The notes below the pieces were generated by a model. The model was not told the origin of the DNA. It made no database searches and worked only from the letters and a program-made list of their open reading frames with translations. Position numbers and translations under genes: made by a program. 64,000 nt of DNA, from the NCBI RefSeq assembly GCF_027595985.1, contig NC_073303.1:26092565-26156564 (forward strand), given 5' to 3'. Source of the DNA: Sorex araneus. Lineage: Eukaryota; Chordata; Mammalia; Eulipotyphla; Soricidae. Below are positions 21,401 through 31,905 of the stretch, piece by piece. Position 1 is the first letter of the stretch; the number at the start of each line of letters is the position of its first letter.

Positions 21401-21574
21401 TTTTTTTTTTTGCTTTTTGGGTCACACCTGGCGATGCACAGAGGTTACTCCTGGCTCTTCACTCAGGAATTACTCCTGGCGATGCTCAGGGGACCATATG
21501 GGATGCCGGGGATTGAACCCGGGTCGGCCAGGTGCAAGGCAAACGCCCTCCCCGCTGTGCTATCGCTCCAGCCC
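21401..21574 (-). mobile_element. SINE type A, full length
   Basis: Close to consensus, reverse; only a few changes in the body. Confidence 0.92.
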
Positions 21575-21597
21575 CTCTCTTTCATTTCTTTCTTTCT

Positions 21598-21763
21598 CTT
21601 GCTTTTTGGGTCACACCTGGTGATACATAAGGGTCACTCCTGGTTCTGAACTCAGGAATTACCCCTGGCGGTGCTCAGGGGACCGTATGGGATGCTGGGA
21701 ATTGAACCCAGGTTGGCCGAGTGGAAGGCAAATGCCCTACCCGCTGTGCTATCACTCCAGCCC
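21598..21763 (-). mobile_element. SINE type A
   Basis: Reverse copy, second of a pair separated by 23 bp of pyrimidines; its head end abuts the CTTT microsatellite. Confidence 0.9.
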
Positions 21764-22075
<312 letters not shown>

Positions 22076-22413
22076 TCCCATGGGAGACCCGTCCCTCCTG
22101 CCCATTGCTCCCGGGCCTCCCGTGGTGGTTCAGGGTGTCTTTGCTGATATCGGCACACAGCAGGGGTGAGAGGACGGGGCCCAAGATGGACCCACTTGCT
22201 CCCTAACTTTGCTGTGCCGTGTTGTGTCCTGCTGCGGGTGTCCCCTGTCTCCAGGGTGAGCTTCTCTGGTGTGTGTGTGTCGGCGGGGGTGTGTGCTGGG
22301 ACTCTACAGGGACAGGTTTCTCAAGCACGGAACCTGTCAATGACTTTTTAGCTCACCGCAGATTAAACAGACCCAGAGACAGAGATGAGCAGCGGTGTTT
22401 AAACTTTCAGTTC

Positions 22414-22576
22414 CTGGGGCTGGAGAAATAGAACAGTGGGGAGGGCGTTTGCCTTGCACGCGGCCGACCCGGGTTCAATTCCCAGCATTCCTGAGTGCAG
22501 AGCCAGGAGTGACCCCTGTGCATTGCCAGGTGTGACTCAAATAAACAATAAATAAATAAATAAATAAATAAATAAA
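22414..22576 (+). mobile_element. SINE type A with internal deletion and (AAAT)n tail
   Basis: The CATATGGTCCCCTGAGCA block is absent. The tail is an AATA microsatellite of about nine units, which supplies AATAAA strings. Confidence 0.85.
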
Positions 22577-22788
22577 CTCCTTTCAATTCCAGCTTCAAAG
22601 CGCAGCATCGCTCAGGCAGCCTAACCAGGCCTGCGGCTGAATAACGCCCCCCACCCCCAGCAAACTTTATTCTGGTTCTTCTATTGGCATGGCGGTAAAT
22701 ATTAACCACTCAAGAAGTATGAACCAAACAGCTCTATTAGCCATTAACTGGGTAAATCCAATGAATGGCAGGTTTGATTTATTTGTTT

Positions 22789-22911
22789 ATCTGTTGCGGG
22801 GGGTCGGTCACCCCAGCAGTGCTCATGGGCTACTCCTGGCTTTGTGCCTGGGACCCAACCAGGGTCAGCCTCATGTTGAGCTTGACCCTGGCACCATGTC
22901 TCCAGCCCCCG
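22789..22911 (-). mobile_element. SINE type A, old
   Basis: Reverse, shortened: 'agcagtgctcatgggctact' to 'caccatgtctccagccccc'. Confidence 0.6.
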
Positions 22912-23388
22912 ACTCTGTCTAAAGGGTCCTGATTCCCCATCACAGATAAACAACGGCCGCTCGTGACTAGTCAGTTTCCAAAAACTGCTCCTGTCCCCTG
23001 GCACTCTCGGGGACTCTGATACTGAAAGTGGCAGTTCTCTGTCACACGCTTCCCCTCCGTCCTCATGTTCTGATTTGCCCTCGGTAGGTGCCAACTGGCG
23101 GCCATGCCCAGGACAGTTTCCCAGGGGACAGGTTTGCACCCAAACTGGATATGGATGAAACCCAGTGGCGAGGGTCGGGCTGTTGGAGCCACGGCCGGGA
23201 AGGGGCTGGAAAGGGGAGTCGGGAGAGAGGGAAGGATGAATCCGGGGACTCGGACCGTGCCCAGCTGGGCCTTCCAGCCGTGCGGCACTTCTCTTGGAGG
23301 GTGGGGAGGTGGGAAGGGAGTTAGGGGGCTTCTCACTATTTTCACTTATTATATCTTGTATCGGTGTGAGGCATTTGTTCCAATTATT

Positions 23389-23563
23389 TGTTTTTGTTTT
23401 TGTTTTTACTTTTTGGGTCACACCTGGCAATGCTCAAGGGTTACTCCTGGCTCTGCACTCAGGAATCATTCCAGGCAGTGCTCAGGGGACCATATAGGAT
23501 GCTGGAATTCGAACCTGGGTTGGCTGGATGCAAGGCAAACCCACTGTGCTATCGCTCCAGCCC
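23389..23563 (-). mobile_element. SINE type A, recent, 17-bp target duplication
   Basis: Flanked by the perfect direct repeat CATTTGTTCCAATTATT at 23,372-23,388 and 23,564-23,580. Confidence 0.94.
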
Positions 23564-23586
23564 CATTTGTTCCAATTATTGTCCAG

Positions 23587-23771
23587 GTTTTTTTGTTCGG
23601 TTTGGTTTGGTTTTGGGGTCACACCCGGTGCTGCTCAGGGGTTATTCCTGGCTCCGAACTCAGGAATCTCTCCTAGTGGTGCTCAGGGACCCACACGGGA
23701 TGCCAGGATCAGACCTGGGCCAGCTGCAAGCAAGGCAAGTGCCCTCCCCGCTGTGCTGTCGCTCCTGCCCT
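23587..23771 (-). mobile_element. SINE type A
   Basis: Reverse copy with a GTTTT-type tail; moderately diverged. Confidence 0.85.
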
Positions 23772-24308
23772 CATGATCGGCCGGTGTTAGTGCCTTGTTT
23801 CAAGCAAGCCCATAGTTTGGGTTACGGTTCACTCTTTGTGTTGCCTAGTCTACGGACGCTGGAGCCTGTGTAAAAGCCACGTGGCAGCCGTTGCGTCATT
23901 CCATGCCTGTAGTGTGCAGAGTGACTCCACTGGCCCACACTTCCCTTCTGTTCTCTTTCACCTTCCTGCAAACCCCAAAGCCACGGCGACTCCTGACTCT
24001 ATACTGTCCCTCTAGGTTTCCAGAGTTAGACTCCTGCATCACACCACCTTTTTTTTTTTTTTTAGCAATGTACATTTAAAGTTGCTCCCTGTCTTTGGGG
24101 GGCTTCCTAGCTCACCCCAACTCTTGCACCCAAAGCCTGTGCTCCGGCCCACTGAGGCATCCCCACCCGCTCGCTGCCTGTATTGAGGACTAATATTCCC
24201 GTCTGGATGTTCACCCCTCAGTTTACCCCCTCACCTACGGGAGGACACCATGGGTGCCGTCACGGTATGGCAGTTATAAATGAAATTGCTGTGAACCTCC
24301 CTATGCAG

Positions 24309-24345
<37 letters not shown>

Positions 24346-24369
24346 TGTGTGTGGTGTGTGTGTGTGTGT
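24309..24369 (+). repeat. (GT)n microsatellite
   Basis: Two GT runs, together about 28 units with minor breaks. Confidence 0.93.
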
Positions 24370-24591
24370 AGGTCCCTGGCAGCAGGGACTAAGTGTGCCC
24401 ACGGCTCTGAATGCCAGACTTCGGCATTGTCAGTGTTTGGGCTTTAGCCGTTCTGATAAGGCTGTTTCTCCTCGTTATTTCAATTTGAAATGCCATGATG
24501 ACATATGATGCTGAGCGTGTCTGCATGTGCTGGCACCTGTAGGTCTACTTGGGCGAATTTGTTCATAGCTTTTGCTTTAAAGTGGTCTCTT

Positions 24592-24735
24592 TGCACCTGG
24601 CCGACCGGGTGGAATCCCCGTATGGTCCCACTCGGCATCTCCTGTCTCCCCTGAGCACGGCCAGGAGTGCAGAGCCAGGAGTTAGCCCTGAGCATTGCTG
24701 GGTGTGACCTCCCCCCACACACATACACACAAAGT
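24592..24735 (+). mobile_element. SINE type A, scrambled
   Basis: Head missing; the body is rearranged, but 'gagcattgctgggtgtgacc' and a CACA tail are clear. Nested in the L1. Confidence 0.65.
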
Positions 24736-24816
24736 CTTATTGTTGGGTTTTCGGAGTTCTTTGTGTGATACTCATTTTTTCTCAGATATGTGTTTTGCAA
24801 AGAGGATGGCTTGTGT

Positions 24817-24985
24817 TTTTTTTTGGGGGGGGGTCACACCCGGCGATGCTCAGGGGTTACTCCTGGCTCTGCACTCAGGAATCACTCCTGGTGGTGCTCA
24901 GGGGACCATATGGGATGCTGGGAATCGAACCCGGGTCGGCTGCGTGCAAGGCAAACGCCCTCCCCGCTGTGCTATTGCTCCAGCC
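24817..24985 (-). mobile_element. SINE type A, full length
   Basis: Near-consensus reverse copy nested in the L1. Confidence 0.92.
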
Positions 24986-25051
24986 AAGCTTGTTTTTTTT
25001 TTCTTTCATTCCTTAACTGCCTCCCATGTTTGAGGTTTTAAATTTTAATTT

Positions 25052-25190
25052 TTTCTTGGTTTGAGGGCCACACCTGGCTATGTTCAGGCTACTCTGGGCT
25101 CAGTGCTCAGGGGACAGTGAGTGCCAAGGGTTGGACCTGGGTCTCCTGCACGCAAAGCCTGTCCCAGTGGGTTGAGCTGCCTCCAGCCCT
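25052..25190 (-). mobile_element. SINE type A, old
   Basis: Reverse, diverged; 'gggccacacctggctatgtt' to 'gctgcctccagccct'. Nested in the L1. Confidence 0.65.
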
Positions 25191-25406
25191 GAAATTTTTC
25201 AGGTTATAGATTTTGTCTTGTGGATTTTCCCTTTGGTGTTGCATCTGGAAGGTCTTTGCAGGGGCACTGGGGTCTCCTGTAGGAGTTTTTCTCATTTTCT
25301 ATGTTTGTGGAAGGTGGCAGGTCTGTGCTTAGATTTTCCCTTTTTGCATGTGGGTGCCCAGTTGTTCCAGGTGCCACTATTGCAAAAAGTTCCTTTTAAA
25401 TTGAGT

Positions 25407-25564
25407 TGCCCTGGGGGGGCTTGCCTGGCCCGTGGCCAACCTGGGTTCTGTCCCCAGAACCCTAGATGGTCCCCTGAGCACCCCCAGGAGTAATTCCTGA
25501 GTGCAGAGCTGGGAGTAATCTCTGAGCATCGCTGGGTGTAGCTCCAAATAACAACAACACAAAA
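25407..25564 (+). mobile_element. SINE type A, head-truncated
   Basis: Starts at the 'cttgcctggcccgtggccaa' region; complete to 'catcgctgggtgtagctcc' with an AAC tail. Sits at the edge of the L1. Confidence 0.75.
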
Positions 25565-26124
25565 TTATTTAATTAAATCCAATTGCCTCTGCTGTTTCTG
25601 TTAAGGCTGGCGCGGGGGGTGCGGGGAACGGGGAACTGTCCAAATTTTCTGGTTTCTCCAACAAGCTACCTGGCAGTGCCAATGAGGCAGCTTGGAAGGG
25701 GAAGAATCGTGAATCAAATTTTCGGCTTACTGATTTGGAAGTAACGCTGGATACTTAGGCACTTTCCAAAAATAGAAATCCTCTCCTAGATTTTGGCCTG
25801 TAGAAAAATGAACGATAACGCAGTTGCTGTATGTGTATAGAAGTGAACGGAGGCAAGACATCTACCCCAGATGCAGAGCCAGTGCTGACACTCTCTGCTT
25901 GGGGTTGAGGGGGGGGTCGGCTACTGGAGCTTCGAGGCGCCTCGGACCCCGTTCGTGGCCAAGAGTAAACTGCGGCCTGACCACCTCTCCCGGAGTCCAG
26001 ACACCGCCTCAGCCTTCCCTTTCAGCATTGTTGCAGCAGATGCTGTTTGCCTGGGGCTTAGGCGACGCTGGCCTCATTATCATGGGGGCGGGGAAACTGA
26101 CTTTCTCTCCGAACCCTCTTGCAG

Positions 26125-26248
26125 TCTGGACGGCAAGGCCAAAGAGTCAACCACACGCAATGCCTTCTGGGACCATCTGAAGGAGCAGCTGTCCATGACG
26201 CCCCCAGACTTCAGCTGTGCTCTGGAACTTCTGAAGGAAATTAAGGAG
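26125..26248 (+). CDS. TCP11: TCP11 coding exon 3
   Basis: Acceptor CCTCTTGCAG ends at 26,124; donor AAGGAG then GTGAGT. Encodes LDGKAKESTTRNAFWDHLKE, then QLSMTPPDFSCALELLKEIK and E. This is the first strongly conserved TCP11-family block and differs from human at few positions. Confidence 0.95.
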
Positions 26249-26381
26249 GTGAGTGGCCGCCCCTGACGCCCACACACGGGCGGGAAGTTCCTCGAAGACC
26301 CCAGCACGCTGGAGCTCGGACCCCGGCTGCGTGGGCCCCGGCACCCACCGAGACGGAGCAGGTGCTGGAAATCACAAACCA

Positions 26382-26578
26382 GGGGCCAGAGCAATATCGC
26401 ACAGCTGGGAGGGCATTTGCCTTGCACGCGGCCGACCCGGGGTTCGATTCCCAGCATCCTGCATGGTCCCCTGAGCACCGCCAGGAGTGATTCCTGAGTG
26501 CAGAGCCAGGAGTGACCCCTGAGCATCACCAAGTGTGATGTAACAATAACAACCAAAAAAATCAGCAAACAAACAAAA
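26382..26578 (+). mobile_element. SINE type A
   Basis: Complete; one extra G in the B box (ccggggttcgattcccagc); AACA-rich tail. Confidence 0.88.
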
Positions 26579-26627
26579 AGAAATCTGATCATTCCAGGAA
26601 GGGAGTTCTTGCATGAAAGTTACGACG

Positions 26628-26778
26628 AGGGCCGGAGAGATAGTACAGTGGGTAGAGCCTTGCATGCAGCTGACCCAGGTTCTATTCCCACCAACCCCTA
26701 TGGCCCCCCAAGCCCTGCCAGGAGTGATCCCTGAGAACAGTTAGGTGCCGCCCCAAACAGCAGCAACAACAACAAAGC
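26628..26778 (+). mobile_element. SINE type A
   Basis: About 10 bp deleted in the head; tail of CAACAA repeats. Confidence 0.8.
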
Positions 26779-27067
26779 AATGACAAAGAAAAACCCCAGG
26801 ACAGGGAGTTGGAGAAAGGAAGAAGCAGAGGACTCTAAAGATGCCGGCTCGTCAGCTCGGAAGCCCACGGCGGGCGACGGCAGAATGCCCAGGACTCCCT
26901 GGAGAGTCCAGCTGAGCCAGGGACGCTGCTGGCCAACATGTGCCGCTGACCACTGTCCCCTGCCTGACTGGGAGTGGGTGCAGGGCCCAGCCACCAGCCC
27001 TGCAGGGAGAGACTCAGCCTGTCTGCAATTGCCCAGAGGCTGTGATGCTTTTTACTGTGCATTTGAC

Positions 27068-27224
27068 ATTTTTTTTTTCCTTTCCCTTTTTAGGCTACCC
27101 TCAGCGGTGCTCGGGGCTTACTCCTCCATGCTCTGTGCTCAGTGGTCCGTGTGGGATGCTGGGGATTGAACCCTGGTCTGTCATATCAGGGCAAACTTCC
27201 TACCCGTTATAGGATCACTTCAGT
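27068..27224 (-). mobile_element. SINE type A, old
   Basis: Reverse copy; 'tgtgggatgctggggattga' body, diverged head. Confidence 0.7.
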
Positions 27225-27255
27225 TCACACATGTGTCCATTTTAGCCTGTGTAAT

Positions 27256-27510
27256 AGACTGGAGTGATAGCACAGTGGGTAGGGCGTTTGCCTTGCACAC
27301 AGCCGACCTGGGTTCGATTCCTTTGTCCCTCTTGGAGAGCCCGGCAAGCTACCGAGAGTATCCCGCCCGCACGGCAGAGCCTGGCAAGCTCTCCATGGTG
27401 TATTCGATATGCCAAAAACAGTAACAACAAGTCTCACAATGGAGACGTTACTGGTGCCCACTTGAGCAAATCGATGAACAACGGGAAGACAGTGCTTCGT
27501 GCTACAATAA
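27256..27510 (+). mobile_element. SINE type B, full length
   Basis: Head (ggagtgatagcacagtgggt), B box (gggttcgattcctttg), paired 'gcctggcaagctct' body, and the RTE-like tail (ttactggtgcccacttgagc). Ends CAGTGCTTCGTGCTACA without poly(A). Confidence 0.85.
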
Positions 27511-27514
27511 TATA

Positions 27515-27642
27515 TGGGTAGGGCACTTGCCTTGCACCTGCCTGACCTGGGTTCGATCCCATTCCCCAAAATATGGTCCTCTGAGCCCTGCCATGAGTGA
27601 CCCCTGAGCACCATTGAGTGTAACAGCCCCACCTCCCAAAAG
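27515..27642 (+). mobile_element. SINE type A, head-truncated
   Basis: Begins at 'ggtagggcacttgccttgca' directly after the type B copy. Confidence 0.75.
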
Positions 27643-27655
27643 TTTTCATTTTAGA

Positions 27656-27837
27656 GCTGGAGCGATAGCACAGCGGGTAGGACTTTGCCTTGCATGCAGC
27701 TGACCTGGGTTCAGTTCCCAGCATCCCATATGGTCCCCTGAGCACCGCCAGGAGGAGTGATTCCTGAGTGCAGAGCCAGGAGTAACCCCTGTGCATCGTC
27801 GGGTGTGACCCAAAAAGCAAAAAAAAAAAAAAAAAAA
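27656..27837 (+). mobile_element. SINE type A, recent
   Basis: Near-consensus with a 3-bp GAG duplication in the body and an 18-A tail. Flanked by the direct repeat TTCATTTTAG. Confidence 0.93.
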
Positions 27838-27925
27838 TTCATTTTAGTGAGTTCCAGTTTGCCTAGTCTGGTGCCTTTGGCTTTCACTGTCGCATGTTGG
27901 CTTTCTGGGGGGGCGGGAGGGGGGG

Positions 27926-27965
27926 TTGGGGCCACACCTGGCAGTGCTCAGGGGCTATCCTGGGG
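27926..27965 (-). mobile_element. SINE type A short fragment
   Basis: Only 'ggggccacacctggcagtgc' plus 'tcagggg' is left. Confidence 0.5.
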
Positions 27966-28022
27966 ACAGGAGGAGCAGGGCCACAGTCTCCAGCCCCGCG
28001 ATGGCTTTGCTCCCCGGAACAG

Positions 28023-28243
28023 ATCTTGCTGTCGCTGCTGTCGCCACGCCAGAACCGCCTGAAGAACGAGATCGAGGAGGCCCTGGACATGGACCTCCTG
28101 CGGAAGGAGGCGGACGAGGGCATCCTGAACGTGCCGCACCTCTCCAAGTACATCCTCAACCTGATCACGCTGCTGTGCGCGCCAGTCCGGGACGAGGCCG
28201 TGCAGAGGCTCGAGGACGTGACGGACCCTGTGCAGATGCTGAG
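28023..28243 (+). CDS. TCP11: TCP11 coding exon 4
   Basis: Acceptor GGAACAG ends at 28,022; donor CTGAG then GTGGGG. Encodes ILLSLLSPRQNRLKNEIEEA, LDMDLLRKEADEGILNVPHL, SKYILNLITLLCAPVRDEAV and QRLEDVTDPVQML. Mostly helical, strongly conserved with human. Confidence 0.95.
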
Positions 28244-28511
28244 GTGGGGGACGGGAGGGGGGACGCGCCCACTCGGCCCCAAGGGTGCCTCCGGCCCGGC
28301 CCAGCCAAGCTAGAGCGGGCCCCTCCCGTCACTCCCGCCCGCTGCGTGTCTGCTCCGGAGGGGGCTGTGCGGGCCTGTGACAGTCCGAAGGGCCCGTCCT
28401 CTACTCCGAGGCCTGCAGGCGTCCGGCCCCAGACCTCCCCATCAGCCTCCCACAGGGCGAACGGACAGGGCCAGCCGCCACCCTGCCCTGAAGCCATAGG
28501 AAGCGAGGAGA

Positions 28512-28704
28512 TTTATTTATTTATTTATTTATTTATTTATTGCTTTTTGGGTCACACCCGGCGATGCACAGGGGTTACTCCTGGCTCTGCACTCAGGAAT
28601 TACCCCTGGCGGTGCTCAGGGGACCATATGGGATGCTGGGATTTGAACCCGGGTCGGTCGCGTGCAAGGCAAACGCCCTACCCGCTGTGCTATCACTCCA
28701 GCCC
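28512..28704 (-). mobile_element. SINE type A with (TTTA)n tail
   Basis: Full-length reverse copy with nine TTTA units. Imperfect flanking repeat GAAGCGAGGAGATT / GAAGCGCGGAGATT. Confidence 0.92.
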
Positions 28705-28918
28705 CAGAAGCGCGGAGATTCAAAGAGCAGCGGGCACGGGCCCGCTCTTCAGGCCGGGTCAGCCCCGCACATGGGGCCCGCTCGCTCGTCTCGATGTTGC
28801 TTTGCTCTCGGTCCCCCGACCCCCACCCAGGACAAGCCTGTGTTCTCCCTTAAACACCTCTCCCGCCTCTCCTCGCACACCTTCCCGGATAAGTGTCAAT
28901 AATACTATCTTGCTTCAT

Positions 28919-29410
28919 GGGAGGGGGTGGGGGAGGGAGAAGGGGAGAGAGAAGGAGAGGGAGAGAGAGAGAGAGGAGAGGGAGAGGAAGAGAGAGTGGG
29001 AGAGAGAGTGAGGGAGAGAGGGGGCAGAGAGGGGAGAGGAAGAGAGAGGAAGAGAGAAGGAGAAAAAGAGAGGGAGAGAGAGGGAAGGAAAGGAGAGGAA
29101 GAGAAGAAGAGAGAGGGAGAGGGAACGAGAGGGAGAGAGAGGAAGAGAGGGAGAGAAAGAGAGAGGGGGAGAGAGGGAGGGAGAGAGGAGAGGAAGAGAG
29201 AAGAAGAGAGAGGGAGAGAGAGAGGAAGAGGGAGAGAAAGAGAGAGGGAGAGAGGGGGAGAGGAAGGGTGAGGAGGAGAGGAAGAGAGAAGAAGAGAGAG
29301 GGAGAGAGAGATGGGGAGAGAGACAGGGAGAGAGCGGGAGAGAAAGAGAGGAAGAGAGGGAGAGAAAGAGAGCGGGAGAGAGAGACGGGGCGAGGGAGGG
29401 AGGAAAGGAG
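28919..29410 (+). repeat. GA-rich purine tract
   Basis: Nearly 490 bp of A and G only (GGGAGA, GAGAGA and GGAAGA units). It creates long artificial open frames rich in E, R, K and G that are not genes. Confidence 0.95.
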
Positions 29411-29654
29411 CCCGCTGACGAGTCAAGAAGAGCCTCGCCTCTCCCCCACCCCGAGGTGCCTTGGCTCTTGGCCGTGTCCTGGGGACAGGCTGGTGGCCGT
29501 GCAGGGCGGCGTCAGCCCGGCTTCCAACCTGCCCCTCTTCCTGCCTCTGCGCATGCCTGGCCTTGGGGTCTGGGCCGTGGGCCCCCCTTGCCAGGATGGA
29601 CTGAGCCCGGCGGCCCTCCCTGGGTCGCCCACTGCTGGTCTCCTCCCGTGGCAG

Positions 29655-29791
29655 GGGGATCTTCCAGGTCCTGGGCCTGATGAAGATGGACAGGGTCAAC
29701 TACACCATCCAGAGCCTGCAGCCGCACCTGCAGGAGCACTCCATCCAGCACGAGCGCGCGTCCTTCCAGGAGCGCCTCAACAAGGAGCCCG
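29655..29791 (+). CDS. TCP11: TCP11 coding exon 5
   Basis: Acceptor CCGTGGCAG ends at 29,654; donor GAGCCCG then GTGTGT. Encodes GIFQVLGLMKMDRVNYTIQS and LQPHLQEHSIQHERASFQER, then LNKEP. Nearly identical to human in the NYTIQSLQPHLQEHSIQ block. Confidence 0.95.
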
Positions 29792-29809
29792 GTGTGTGCC
29801 GAGGGAGGC

Positions 29810-30325
29810 CGGGCGGGAGAGGGGCAGGTGGGGGGGCAGAGACCCCGGGAGGGCGGGTCGGGGGGGCAGGTCTGGGGCAGAGATGCCCGCGGGAGGGGGT
29901 CCAGGGGCAGAGATGCCTGTGGGAGGAGGGTCGGGGGGCAGAGACGCCCACGGAGGGGAATCCAGGGGCAGAGATGCTGGCGAGAGGGCGGGTCCGGGGC
30001 AGGTGGGTGGGGGCAGGTCTGGGGCAGGGATGCCCGCGGGAGGGCGGGTGGGGGGCAGGTCCGGGGCGGAGATCCCCGCGAAGGGCCGGTCTGGGGGCAG
30101 AGACGCCCGCGGGAGGGCGGGTCCGGGGTCAGGTGGGGGGGGGCAGGGATGCCCACTGGAGGGCAGGTGGGGGGCAGGTATGCCTGCGGAGGGCGGGTCC
30201 AGGGCCAGAGACGCCCACGGGAGGGCGGGTCGGGGGCGGGTCCGGGGTCAGGTGTGGGGGGCAGGGATGCCCACTGGAGGGGGGTTCGGGGGCAGGCCCG
30301 GGGCGGGGATGCCCCGCCGGAGCGG
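29810..30325 (+). repeat. TCP11: GC-rich minisatellite filling TCP11 intron 5
   Basis: Tandem, imperfect units of roughly 30-45 bp built from GGGGCAGAGATGCCCGCGGG and GAGGGCGGGTC, about a dozen in all. They occupy nearly the whole 568-bp intron between exons 5 and 6. Confidence 0.9.
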
Positions 30326-30359
30326 CTCTGAGCAGGGCCCGTCCTGCCGTCCCCGCCAG

Positions 30360-30577
30360 GCCTCCTGGACCACACCACCAAGTGGCTGAGCCGCGCGGCC
30401 GCCGACCTCTCCTCGCCGCCCGCCGCGGGCTCCGACCCCTCGGAAGCGTCCGGCGGGGCGGCCTCGGCCCCCAGCGAGGAGCCCAGCCCCGCGGAGCCCC
30501 TGAGCCCCACCATGGTGCTGTCCCAGGGCTTCCTGAACCTCCTGCTCTGGGACCCTGAGAACGAGGAGTTCCCCGAG
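30360..30577 (+). CDS. TCP11: TCP11 coding exon 6
   Basis: Acceptor CCCCGCCAG ends at 30,359; donor CCCGAG then GTAGCG. Encodes LLDHTTKWLSRAAADL, a variable Ser/Ala/Pro-rich linker, then LSPTMVLSQGFLNLLLWDPE and NEEFPE. The linker is about as long as in human but differs in sequence. Confidence 0.95.
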
Positions 30578-30591
30578 GTAGCGACCGACCG

Positions 30592-30712
30592 GGGTCAGAG
30601 CCGCGCTTTGCCTGGGGGACCCCCGACTGTCCGCCCCGCCCCCCTCACCAGGGTCAGAGCCGCGCTTTGCCTCGGGGACCCCCCCCACTGTCCGCCCCGC
30701 CCCCCTCCTGAC
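30592..30712 (+). repeat. TCP11: 59-bp tandem duplication in TCP11 intron 6
   Basis: GGGTCAGAGCCGCGCTTTGC starts at 30,592 and again at 30,651, and the following about 40 bp are repeated with few changes. The duplication makes up most of this 160-bp intron. Confidence 0.9.
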
Positions 30713-30737
30713 AGCCCGTCCCGGTCCTGCTCCCCAG

Positions 30738-30919
30738 ACCCTGATGACCGACAGGGCGCGGCTGCAGGAGCTGAAGGCCCAGGCCCAGCAGCTTACCCTG
30801 CTGGCCTCCGTCCTGCTGGTGGCCAGCAGCTTCTCGGGCAGCGTCCTCTTCGGCTCGCCGCAGTTCGTGGACAAGCTGAAACGCGTCGCCAAGTCCCTGA
30901 TGGAGGAGTTTAGCGCCAG
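30738..30919 (+). CDS. TCP11: TCP11 coding exon 7, with GC donor
   Basis: Acceptor CTCCCCAG ends at 30,737. Encodes TLMTDRARLQELKAQAQQLT, LLASVLLVASSFSGSVLFGS and PQFVDKLKRVAKSLMEEFSA. The only position that keeps phase with exon 8 and restores the SARPEEA junction is GCCAG then GCGAGT, so the intron begins with GC. CAG/GCGAGT is a good fit to known GC donors. Confidence 0.9.
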
Positions 30920-31207
30920 GCGAGTGGCCGCGGGCGGGTGTGAGTGACCGCACGGCTGGGAGGCCTGTGACCCCGTGGGCTGGCCCTCCGGGGGGTCATT
31001 CAGAGACAGCGGGGAGCAGAAGAGTCACGTCCCAACAGAGAGAAGGGAAATGTTCTTCCTAGGAGGGGCGACCGCAGGGCCTCTGGAACTGGGCAGTAGC
31101 AGGGCTGACCCACGTCTGCAGGGAGACTCGAGGGCAGGTCCGGCGAGGGTCGGACCCTGGCTGGCCGTGGAGGATGTTCCAAGATGCCTCAGGGAAGCAC
31201 ATCAAGT

Positions 31208-31388
31208 CGGGTGGAAGATGATAGCACAATGGGGAGGGCGTTTGCCTTGTACACGGCCGACCCGGGTTCGATTCCCAGCATTCCATATGGTCCCCTGAGC
31301 ACCTCCAGGAGTAATTCCTGAGTGCAGAGCCAGGAGCAACCCCTGAGCATCACCAGGTGTGACCCAAAAAGGGGAAACAAAAACAAAG
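31208..31388 (+). mobile_element. SINE type A
   Basis: Complete apart from the first bases; in TCP11 intron 7; A-rich tail with GGGG interruption. Confidence 0.88.
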
Positions 31389-31502
31389 GGGTGGAGGAAT
31401 AGTGGGGCAGACGTTTGCTGTTTGCCCCTGTCCTGATCTCGGGGGAGCAGCCGGTGTCGGCGGGTCACTGTGTGGTGACGGCGGGCCCTCCATGCTGACT
31501 AG

Positions 31503-31666
31503 GCCTGAGGAGGCCATGGCGACCGTGAGTGAGCAGGTGTCCCAGGAGGTCCACCAGAGCCTCAAGGCCATGGGCCTGGCCGCTCTGAGCAGTGACAACG
31601 CGGAGTCCCTGGTGGGGCAGCTCCAGAACATCGCCAAGAAGGAGAACTGTGTCCGCAGCGTCATCG
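31503..31666 (+). CDS. TCP11: TCP11 coding exon 8
   Basis: Acceptor GCTGACTAG ends at 31,502; donor ATCG then GTGAGC. Encodes PEEAMATVSEQVSQEVHQSL, KAMGLAALSSDNAESLVGQL and QNIAKKENCVRSVI. The polypyrimidine tract before the acceptor is poor, a second unusual feature of intron 7. Confidence 0.94.
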
Positions 31667-31734
31667 GTGAGCTGGCGCCGGGCTGGGCAGGGGGGCAGGG
31701 AGAGAACGGGCGGGGGAGAAACAGACCCCAGCCC

Positions 31735-31905
31735 TGGAGGCCAGGCACACGAGGGTCGAACCAGCAAAGACTCGGTCCCCCAGGGCGGGCGGGGTCGGAT
31801 GCTCGTGACCCCAGACGGTCCCTCAGCCCCACCAGGATGCTCCCTGAGCACAGAGTCAGGAGTAAGCCCTGAGCACTGCTGGCTGTGATCCACCCCCTGC
31901 CCCCC
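31735..31905 (+). mobile_element. SINE type A, old
   Basis: Diverged copy in intron 8; the end 'gagcactgctggctgtgatc' is clear. Confidence 0.55.

Larger units (their letters stand above)
24000..25406 (-). mobile_element. Fossil L1 (ORF2 end and 3' part), with nested SINEs
   Basis: The + strand shows the typical reversed L1 series in correct order: 'cagtttaccccctcacctac', 'ttataaatgaaattgctgtg', 'aatgacatatgatg'-like 'gatgacatatgatgctgagc', 'ttgttgggttttcggagttc', 'tcagatatgtgttttgcaaa', then 'gcatgtgggtgcccagttgt' and 'aattgagttgccc'. Three type A SINEs and a GT microsatellite interrupt it. Non-coding now. Confidence 0.7.
26249..28022. other. TCP11: TCP11 intron 3
   Basis: SINE-rich: type A copies on both strands and one complete type B copy. 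26,780-27,060 has no recognised element. Confidence 0.8.
28244..29654. other. TCP11: TCP11 intron 4
   Basis: Holds one type A SINE and a 490-bp purine tract. No additional exon is seen. Confidence 0.8.

Noticed and set aside
29810-30325. CRISPR-like regular repeats
   Set aside because: Units are contiguous, vary in length and lack unique spacers; a mammalian minisatellite.
28893-30389. 498-codon + strand open frame rich in E, R, K and G
   Set aside because: Runs through a GA-rich purine tract, then out of frame over TCP11 exon 5 and the intron 5 minisatellite. No domain; low complexity.
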